The translations under genes and the position numbers were made by a program. The notes below the pieces were generated by a model. It was given only the letters and a program-made list of their open reading frames with translations, made no database searches and was not told where the DNA came from. 64,000 nt of DNA from Marsupella aquatica (lineage: Eukaryota > Marchantiophyta), in contig OZ316896.1 in assembly GCA_973895155.1 (NCBI GenBank), positions 7,130,001 to 7,194,000 of the forward strand, read 5' to 3'. Below are positions 30,698-38,602 of this stretch, in pieces; within the stretch, counting starts at the first letter, position 1; each line of letters begins with the position of its first letter.

Positions 30698-33550
30698 ATG
30701 TTCTCGAAGCACGAAAGGAAGATTGGTGCTGCCACGTTTGACCGTGGGCGCAACGAGCATTTTGGCGTAAAATCGCAACGGCGCTTTGGAGCAAAAGCGC
30801 AACGGCGTATCGGCGGAAAAGCGCAACGGAGCAAAGGCGCAACAGAGCGAAAGCGCAACGGCGGATCACTTGGCATTGCTCTCTTTGGATCGATAATTGG
30901 TGACAACGCCTTGCATCTTGTTACTATGGCAGACGAAGGGGGAGAGATGACTGCAAGAGGAGTTCCTCTACCTAAGGCCGTCCCTGTGACATACCCTACG
31001 ATGAAAAGAAGCTTGCACGTTTTGAAGGAAGCACTGGCGGTCATGCACCTGAGTAAATTACTCACTCTGCCTTGGTCTGCAACTTCATTGAGTTTTCTGA
31101 AGGATTTCAGTGATGGGGCACGAATCGAAGTCGGTATGGTGGGAACTGCTAGGGCGAATCCAGAATTTTGGACTCTGCAATTTGTTGCTGATGCTTTCGA
31201 CTGTCCCGCCGAAGGCGATAGCTTACACTCACGACAAGGGGAGATTGCGAGGCCTTATTTTTCTGGAACTCGAAACGTTCGCCATGGATGGAAAATGGAC
31301 CAGTGCACCGATTATACTCTCAAAATCATTTTAGAGTTTTTGATTCCAATTCTCCATCCCATCCGGCCACATATGATACCTGTGTCACTTGCCAATACTA
31401 TTGTGGCAAGTTGGAAGGGAGTTGCTCAGATAAATTGGGCCTTGTTGCTAAGACAGGTTATTTTATCTCAAGTAAAGAAGGTGAAAATGGACGAGTTCAC
31501 TACTCTCCCTTCTTATCTTTGCCAATTGTACTTTCATGGGAATTGCTTACTTCCAGGCGAACAGGAGGAGCGGATCAAACTGCTTGATGAATTTGATCTT
31601 AGTGAATCAGGAAACGAGGATACTGAAGGAGAAGATGCTGATGAAGTCCAACCGGAGGTTCCCCCACCTATCTGTTCAGAGGTTACCCCTCTTACCCATA
31701 GAGAACCACTTGTGGAACCCAGAAGAACCTCTTCACCAATTCCTGATAACCCACTATCCCCTTTCGAAGATCTCAATCAGGATAGAAGACTTTACACCCC
31801 CCTCAATTCCAATCTTGATGAGTATACATCCGAGCCAGAACCAGTAGGAACGTCCCCACCTTCTGTACCTGTAGTTGAGATATCTATCCCTAATACTCTT
31901 CGATCACCCATAGTCCCAACTCAGAATTTATCTATAGACAGCTTGACCCCTTCTATGAGATCCCGTAAGAGACCCTTCATGTTCAGCAAACCAACGGCTG
32001 ATGAACTGAGAGCAGAATCTAATCAGCAAATTATCAATAAGTTAAGCAACTTATTGATCTGTGAACCTGAGGAGATAGTTGACTCTTTTGAGAGGTTAAG
32101 AGCAGCCTGTGTAACTCTGCCTGAACCTAGTAGTCCCGACTCTCCATACTCTCCCACCCAAGGTCCTACTCAGTTCTATCCTAAGATGATGGAGCTATTT
32201 TGACCCACCTCCAATATTAGGGTTACAAATACTGCTGAAGCTGAACCAATGGAGGACAATGATGCATCACCCAGGTTAGAGCTCCAACAGACACTATCTG
32301 CTTCCCCAGGTCACTCTGCTGAACACTATTCTACTCTTGTTAATAAAATGACTGACATGCTGGAGTGTGATGAGAGACACTTAATTGATGTCTTGGATGA
32401 TCTTTTGCATAAGACATCAGTTTTACTTACTCGAGATCATCATCGAGAATATTGTGAGGATTTAGTCCACAGGCTTACACAGATTTTCGGATGCAACCCA
32501 AAGCAAGTTTATTATGCCGTCCGTTATCATGCCTCAGCCTCTGGCTCTCCCATTTACTATTCTTCCCCTTCTTCCAGCCATTCACCCACCTCTCCTTACA
32601 GTCCTTCGAATCAACCAGACCAGCTCTATCCTAGTTTTCCAGAACCTGAGATCACCCCTACAGGTGAACATCTTGCCACTTCTTATCCTGACACCCTTCC
32701 ACTAGGTCAAGATAAATCCTGCCAGGTCAGTTTCATCCATACATTGCATATTGACCCTAAGACCCCTCAGGAGAATATTACACAATTTGCTGAGTTTGTT
32801 AGAGTTTCAGACCTTAGAACTCCTCCCATTTTTGAGTTTTGGCAGTACTATCATAAGAAGAGAGTTGAATGTCTCTATATCCTGAAGCTTCATCTGAAGG
32901 ATGTCACCCGCCTAGAGATAGCAGAGATGGATGAGATCTGGACAGAGGCTAAATATTTTCGCCCTATTCTTGGTGTCATAATCCTGGTTGGACACATTGT
33001 ATTGGAGAATGGAGATCTGGCCCTGGCATACTTCGGGAACTTACCTGCCTATATATGTCTTGGAATTCATCATCAACTTTTTGAGACAAACCAACAAACG
33101 ATATCAGGTCGACCATGGTGTCCTACTAGAGAAACCTTTTATTGTTCAACAATTTATCTCACCAATTGCTGAGAGTCAGAGAATCTGGAACAACATCACT
33201 TCCCAATGGTTGACTGATTACACCTTGAAATGGCAAGAACTGTTACCTCGTGTCACCCCACTTCTATCACTTGCCAAGGACTCTGACACCTTCATCAACA
33301 AGTTTCCACGCAACTACCATACTACTTGTTGTAGTTATGACTTGGTCGGCATCTATATGCAAGCTAGCAAGGTGAACACTATGTTTCACAGGAGACTACT
33401 TCCCATTCTAAATGCTAAATGACAAATCAGGTCTCTTCCATTTGCTCGACATGATACACAGGCTATGGATTTCCCCCGAGAGGTGATTCAAACCGAGACA
33501 TTCAGGAGTTTTCAACAACCAGACCAGTCAGCAATACTTCAGGAGGATTG
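30698..33550 (+). pseudogene. Gag-like ORF of element X with internal repeats
   Basis: Starts at ATG 30698. The frame runs to TGA 32201-32203, continues unchanged to about 33100, shifts by one, and then meets TGA 33420-33422 before ending near 33550. The N-terminus is a basic repeat (KAQRRFGAKAQRRIGGK) encoded by GCGCAACGGCG repeats. Next is a globular part (about 30990-31540) including FWTLQFVADAFDCP, similar in pattern to the conserved block of the other gag-like ORFs here. Then follow a Pro/Glu linker and three degenerate repeats of a L-V/I-N/H-K/R-x-T/S-x-x-x-x-C module (near 32010, 32330 and 32460), two of them with YSPxxP-like tails. No nucleic-acid enzyme domain. Probable structural protein of a non-autonomous element. 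Confidence 0.6.
30755..30865. repeat. AAAGCGCAACGGCG short tandem repeat
   Basis: At least six spaced variants of GCGCAACGGCG, coding for Lys/Arg-Gln-Arg-rich repeats at the start of the gag-like ORF. The same word recurs in the element's LTR at 33735-33790 (two copies) and once, reversed, at about 26445 in the inverted relative. Confidence 0.8.
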
Positions 33551-33596
33551 ACCTACTCCATCCTTCGAGTCAGGATTAGTCAATCTCCATCATTTT

Positions 33597-35033
33597 TGTT
33601 AAATAGTTATCATAGTTAGAAAAGTCTCATACTTTTTCAGGAGATAGCTCTTATGTAGCAGACCATACCCTGAAAGTATCGGCCGAAACTGACATACAGT
33701 TTAGAAGATATGGCATTTTTAGTTTTGCAGTAGCGTGAGTGCGCAAAGGCGCAACGGCGCTAGTACTCCAAAGCGCAAAGGCGCAACGGCGCCTCCAACA
33801 CTTAGAAAATTTTCCGGAACAGTATATTTTATATCCGGCAGCACTTTTCACCTATTTTATTAAGGCACTTAGACACCTCAGAAAAGTCTAAAATTTTGCC
33901 AGCATGTAGCATGTATGTAAATCTTCCACCTAGAAAAGTTTCACCCCATTTTGAATTTTATGTTAGAAATTAAAATTCTGATAAACTCACTATTTATTAG
34001 TTTTACCACAAAAGTGCAAAAAACACTTTTACTCCAGTTTACACTAAGGATAACTTTTGGTTAGTTTTTCATTCCAACAACATTCTAGTGAACCTTGAGT
34101 ACTCTTATAGCATATTTTCATACTTTTTGCTTTAGTTTATGACCCTTAAGATATGAAAGGGCATGTCCTTTCATTATCTCTTTTCCCCTTTAGTTTCTGC
34201 TAGCCTACATGTAGTAGAGTTTTTTACCACTTTTTGTGTGAAGAAATTTCATGAGCGCTCAGTTGCAAGATTGCAACTTTGTTACCTCCATTTGTAGCAA
34301 GCACTCCATTGCATATGAATACTTAATACAAAGGAATTCTTTCCCCTTCAAGTCTAAATGAATGAGAAGTTTGGATCCTTGAAGTAAAATCATTGTGATT
34401 GTTAAATCTTTTGAGTATGTGGAAATAGATTCCTTGTTGGTGATGTTTCACATATTCCTTAGTTCTTGATGCATAGTTTTTGGCGTGACATTGCTTGTGC
34501 ACGGGATGCAAAGATTGTTACTTACCAATTACTTATGGCTTCAAAGATTATGATGGTGTCTCTTATTTGTGACACAAAGTACCGATTGGATACAGAAGTG
34601 ATTGATTACTAGTCTCCACTCAGTACCTTGGAAGGAAAAGTTGAGACATGTTGACGGCATTTTAGTAATCATCCTAGTACCGTAATCTTTTCCAGAAATG
34701 TTCTTGCGGATATACCACCTAAATCATATCAAATGAAGTTATGTTGAGGAGTCACCTTGGTTGTTTCCTAACTCCCTCATCATACCTCAAGGTTTTTATT
34801 GTGTTTTATTAATTGTTTCCATTTGTTAATTTTATTTTTAATGTCAAGCAGACATTTAAAACTATGCCTTGCTGAGCAACCATAGTAAAAGGTTCAACCT
34901 TTGTGTTTTTTTTTACCTTATTCATTCATAAGTGCTAAATAATAGAAAATCATTCCTTACATGTTCTTCCATGGGAACGAATACCGAGTTTTGGATCTTA
35001 AATGTTCATTTATGTCCCTAGTGTGATACTACA
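33597..35033 (+). repeat. LTR-like 3' terminus of element X
   Basis: About 1437 bp from TGTTAAATAG to GATACTACA, homologous to 25218-26603 in inverted orientation. The inner boundary is uncertain, because homology between the two copies continues upstream into coding sequence and no clear polypurine tract precedes 33597. Confidence 0.65.
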
Positions 35034-35038
35034 CCCCT
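35034..35038. repeat. Target-site duplication CCCCT, right
   Basis: Second copy of the 5-bp duplication flanking element X. Confidence 0.8.
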
Positions 35039-35204
35039 ACATAGATGATGTTTCTAGAAGCAAGTATATTGATGACAAGGCAGAGTCGACCGGCAGATCT
35101 CATAGCTCCCAGAATGATAGCTCAGAATCTGACACTGAAGGGTAGCAATTTTCTCCTCTATCAACTGTACCTCTCAACTGTATGCGTATGCCCTTGGTTT
35201 TTGT

Positions 35205-35219
35205 TAGCGCCTGGCGCTA
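35205..35219. repeat. Family 2 palindrome, copy 8 (intronic)
   Basis: Perfect TAGCGCCTGGCGCTA, identical to copy 5, 6.5 kb away. Confidence 0.95.
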
Positions 35220-35348
35220 TTGAATTTATTAAATTGGAACTGAGTTTGAGGGAGATTGCCACTTCCATTCAATGGTTAATGGGTTTGTCAAACCTGGTAA
35301 TGGGGTCTTTCATAACGTCCTTTGTGTGGGTTCCTCTCCTTGTTTAAC

Positions 35349-35362
35349 TAGCGCCCGATGCT
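35349..35362. repeat. Family 2 palindrome, copy 9 (intronic)
   Basis: TAGCGCCCGATGCT, like copy 7 with one substitution and lacking the final A. Confidence 0.8.
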
Positions 35363-35821
35363 CCCCAAAATGGTACCCCCTAAAAAAATACGTTGGAAGT
35401 TTCCGTTTGAAATTTGTCGTTTCCGTCCAACGGTCATTTGGCTTTCAGTCGGAGACTGGTACCGAGAAGAGGACCAATAACGGGAAATTCAAGTGCCTTA
35501 TAAACATACTATTGTGTCTGGGATATCAAAACATTATCAGTTTCGCACATTGCTTGCTTCTTTCAAAGTCCATTGCACTCATTTTTCTCCTTCTCGATTC
35601 CATGGAAGGCCATTTTGGAAGCTCCAATGTAGGGCCACATTCGGATCTTAATAACTCTGGTATTGTTAGAGATATGGGAATGGAGATTGGCGCAGATAGG
35701 GTTATTGAAGGAGATCACGTTCTTCCCGTTTTGACTCACTTTACTTCTTTCGAGACAAGGACTGAATCTGTTGAGACAGAAACCACAGACTTTGTCAATC
35801 GCCTCCCATCTTGCGTCAGAT

Positions 35822-36346
35822 GAGTAAAGTTACATCATCAGTTATTAGTCGTTTCCATCAGTCCACTTGATATCAGTCGCCACATCATCTTAGAGAGGCC
35901 GCCAAGATGCGGCGTCAAAAGAAAATGTAAAATTTTTTTTCTCAAAATTTGATGAAGAAAAAAAAAACTTTTTTTGAAATTTTTTTCACTATGGGTGTCC
36001 GTACCGTACGGACATCGCTTCTCGGCGGGGTCACCCGAGATGGCTAGATGTCCGTATTGTACGGACACAGAATTTAGGCGATTTTTTTTTCAAATTTTGT
36101 TTTCATTTTGAAATTTTCAAGAAAATATTTTTTTTTCCATTTTTTTTGTCCGCACGCCGATCTCGGCGGGGTCAGCTGAGATTGAGTCAATCTCAGTTGC
36201 CTAGCTGAGATGCGTGGAAATGCAGAGTTGTCATCTCAGTTGCTTAGTTGAGATTCAAAAAATTTTCCATGGAAAAACTGAGAACTGATATCAGTCGCTG
36301 ATATCAGTTATTAGCCACTAATAACTGATGATCCTCACTACCCCGC
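35822..36346 (+). mobile_element. Foldback (palindrome-rich) element, full-length copy
   Basis: About 525 bp with related ends (ATCATCAGTTATTAG near 35836 and CTAATAACTGATGAT near 36318). The AT-rich interior has many nested hairpins: TGTCCGTACCGTACGGACA at about 35997 (9-bp arms), TGTCCGTATTGTACGGACA at about 36048, and an AGCTGAGAT/ATCTCAG series at 36175-36250. Its right 210 bp are shared, inverted, with 24560-24745. The coding-like frame resumes to the right (YPAPDEGISPG...), so it probably inserted into an exon. No obvious target duplication. Confidence 0.65.
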
Positions 36347-36870
36347 GCCGGATGAAGGTATCAGTCCCGGGGAGAGGAACATCCCTTGGCAGTGTGATGT
36401 TTGGTCACCACTGTTTATGGAGAGGTTTTTTGTTCACCTGCCCAAACCCATGCAGGTGCCACTTGTGACACGGGCAACGTGTCACTTGACCGAACCCAGG
36501 TCGAAGATTAGGACTTATACGGTCATAAGGACCGTAGCCATAGCGTAGAATAGCACGTATAGCCGCCAAGTTGCCATTATGATTAGATTAGGAGTAGGTT
36601 AAGATAACTGAATAATTACGAGTTCAGGAAAGGGATTATTACGCACGACCGAGGTACGGTGGCGGCAGCGGAGTAAAAATCAGTTAGAAGAATCACGCTT
36701 GGACCGAGACGCCGACTTCAGCTCGTTATCAATGACCAAACGGCCTGACCTTCTCACGCTCGGGCTCGTCCTGGCACCCCCATAAGAGAGGAGCCGATGG
36801 CACTGCGGGCCATTCGCTCACGTTTACCTTTTTGGAATTCACGGATGCTGCCATCCGCTCGCCTTTTTGA
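36347..36870 (+). other. Flank of foldback element, then leader of gag-like ORF
   Basis: A short open frame (36333 to about 36480: ERNIPWQCDVWSPLFMERFF) may be the last piece of the gene interrupted by the foldback element. From about 36520 the DNA has the CG-containing style of the gag-like element that follows. A 25-codon ATG frame at about 36797-36868 stops just before the long ORF and may be its frameshifted N-terminus. Confidence 0.35.
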
Positions 36871-38602
36871 TTGAATCCAGTCGACCTTTACGAGGAAATT
36901 ATCGAGGGAGAAGAGCGGAATGTGGCGAGATTTAGTCAGGACGAGCGAGGCCTCCGCGAAAAAGGACCAGCCAGGTGGGAACGTGGACGCAACGAACCGG
37001 ACTACGAGGTTAGTATGACCCTCACAGCCTTGGGATTTTGGACCTTGTTTGGCGAGGTAGGTGCTAAGTTCTCCGAGACTTACTGGTACTCTTGCCCCGA
37101 GAAAGCCGCTTACGAACGAAGGTACGCGAAGCTGGTAACCAAGGTAGCACTGGTTAATTGCGAAAGGACAGCCATCACCAGGGATTCTAGCTATAACGAG
37201 CTGCGAGACTACATCACCGAACTATATCTCAGCGAGGAAGGGCTTAGATCGGTAGCAGAGGCGATTCTTGAGGTTCCAGCTAAGTTCTTTAAGCTGAAGG
37301 GCAACCAGCGGCTTACTCAAGCGGAGTTCGACAAGATTCCGGGGTACCTAGACCAGCAGATCGCAGCCGAAAAGCGCCAAGAAGACATCAGCAGACAACG
37401 GGAAGCGGCACGTAATCTCACGTTCCTCGGGGAAAGCTCCAACGCCTTCAACTGGGATATGGCTACCCCAGCGCCTCAACCGATGACCACCGGAGTACCG
37501 CCGAACCAGTCCCAAGTCCGTCCAGTAATCAACGCGGAGTGTTCTTCGGGTTCCGAGCGAGCTAGTCCGCAACTCGAACAGCGTCCTCGTAAGCGGTCAA
37601 GGACTACGACGGCCCCCGAATCAACACGGACCGACGCCGCGCCTGCACCTGCCCCGGCAAACCCCTCGACCAACCAGACCCGACGGCCCCCGGATAACCC
37701 GAAGTCCAACTTATTACAGGTAATCCGTGTCCCCGAGGTAGTCTGGATCGCGATCAAGAAACTCGAACATGCGGACTATCTCAAGGAGCATCAGTTGGAG
37801 CGGTTCGCCCACTTACTATGGAGGCCGTGCGCCGCCGGGCCGAAGGAGATTTGTGAGTTCATCTCCAATTTCGACACTGATGCGTCAACCACCAAGGTTT
37901 CGGGGCAGACCTTATCACTCACGGAGCATCGGTTAACGCAAATTTTTGGCCTACCAACCGGGCCGGTGCTGGTGGAAATCCAAATTCGGGATAAGGAGTA
38001 TATGCCGCGGCACTTCAAACCCGAGGGTAAGGCGGACAACGGATACAAGCAGGGGGCGTGCACCAACTTAACCTGTATGGAGCGGCTTAACTTCATACGG
38101 ACTACCCTACACATGATTGAGCCACGATCCGAGATTTCCCTTTGCACGATCGTGCAGGTGGAACAGTACAAACGACAAAACTGAGCCCAATTCTTCTACC
38201 GAAGATTCTCGGGGGAGCTGAAGCGGGCTTAGGGTGGTATGGCTATTGGAGGGAAGACTTACTTGGGAAGTCATATCGCCATTATCCTCGCCTGGTACAA
38301 GGCACGGCGGGAGGCCAGAGGAAAGAATACGGCCACCTCAGCCCTGGGTAATGTCACCCCCGCCCCAGAGGAGGCAACCCCGACTACGCGGACTACTGTC
38401 CCTCGGACAAACCCCGAGCCGGAAGCCCCGACTAATACTCCGCAACCACCCCCTATGGAAATTCCACCGCCTCCTTCCGTTGAGCCTCCGCTACCTGCAG
38501 TACAACCACCCCCAATCCCTCCACCACCTGAAGAAACCTTCCCCTCCCCAGCGCTGACTATAGAGGAGCTCATTGCCCCTGCCAAGGAACCACCGATACC
38601 CG
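36871..38602 (+). pseudogene. Gag-like coiled-coil ORF, member 2, N-terminal part
   Basis: One frame from 36871 (first ATG about 37015) with in-frame TGA at 38182-38184 and TAG near 38230. It is then cut by the Ty3 element at 38603 and resumes in frame at 60962. Order of parts: helical N-terminal region; Pro/basic linker with RPRKRSR (about 37585); conserved block at 37730-38165 (LTEHRLTQIFGLPTG, NGYKQGACTN, FIRTTLHMIEPRSEI, IVQVEQYK) continuing past the stops with AIGGKTYLGSHIAIIL; then a proline-rich linker. The block aligns with members 1 and 3. No enzyme motif; a structural gag-like role is inferred. Confidence 0.65.
38598..38602. repeat. Target-site duplication ACCCG, left
   Basis: ACCCG immediately before the LTR start, repeated at 60957-60961. 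Confidence 0.9.

Larger units (their letters stand above)
30504..35033 (+). mobile_element. LTR-type retroelement X inserted in gene 2 exon (non-autonomous)
   Basis: 4530 bp with TG...CA ends (TGTAATAGC ... GATACTACA) and a 5-bp CCCCT duplication. It encodes only a gag-like protein (30698 to about 33550), with no protease, reverse transcriptase or integrase, so it would depend on another element. The 3' terminal 1437 bp (33597-35033) match the LTR-like segment at 25218-26603. The 5' end has no full matching LTR; only its first 25 bp and a GCGCAACGGCG repeat resemble the 3' LTR. Either the 5' LTR suffered a large deletion or the element has unusual ends. Confidence 0.75.
35034..35823 (+). pseudogene. 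Methyltransferase-like gene 2, 3' part
   Basis: Continues the exon interrupted at 30503. The frame passes from ...FMRNP directly into YIDDVSRSKYIDD and a Ser/Asp/Glu-rich stretch ending SESDTEG, then a donor at 35142 (G|GTAGCAAT). A short exon about 35255-35296 and a donor at 35297 follow. A final Glu/Asp/Thr-rich open stretch (about 35600-35823) ends just where the foldback element begins. Introns 35142-35254 and 35297 onward each carry a family 2 palindrome. The acidic, serine-rich tail parallels gene 1. Exon boundaries after 35142 are tentative. Confidence 0.5.

Noticed and set aside
35205-35219. The TAG in TAGCGCC as a regular splice acceptor
   Set aside because: Upstream context is pyrimidine-rich in some copies, but acceptors further downstream fit the reading frames better, and the motif also occurs outside introns.
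22203-35362. CRISPR-like array from the repeated 15-bp palindrome
   Set aside because: Copies are irregularly spaced over 13 kb and lie mostly in introns of a eukaryotic gene; no spacer structure.
24560-36346. An 11.8-kb DNA transposon with the foldback copies as terminal inverted repeats
   Set aside because: The family 2 palindromes and gene 3 extend to 22203, outside the supposed left end. The right copy is a complete foldback unit by itself, and no convincing target duplication is seen.
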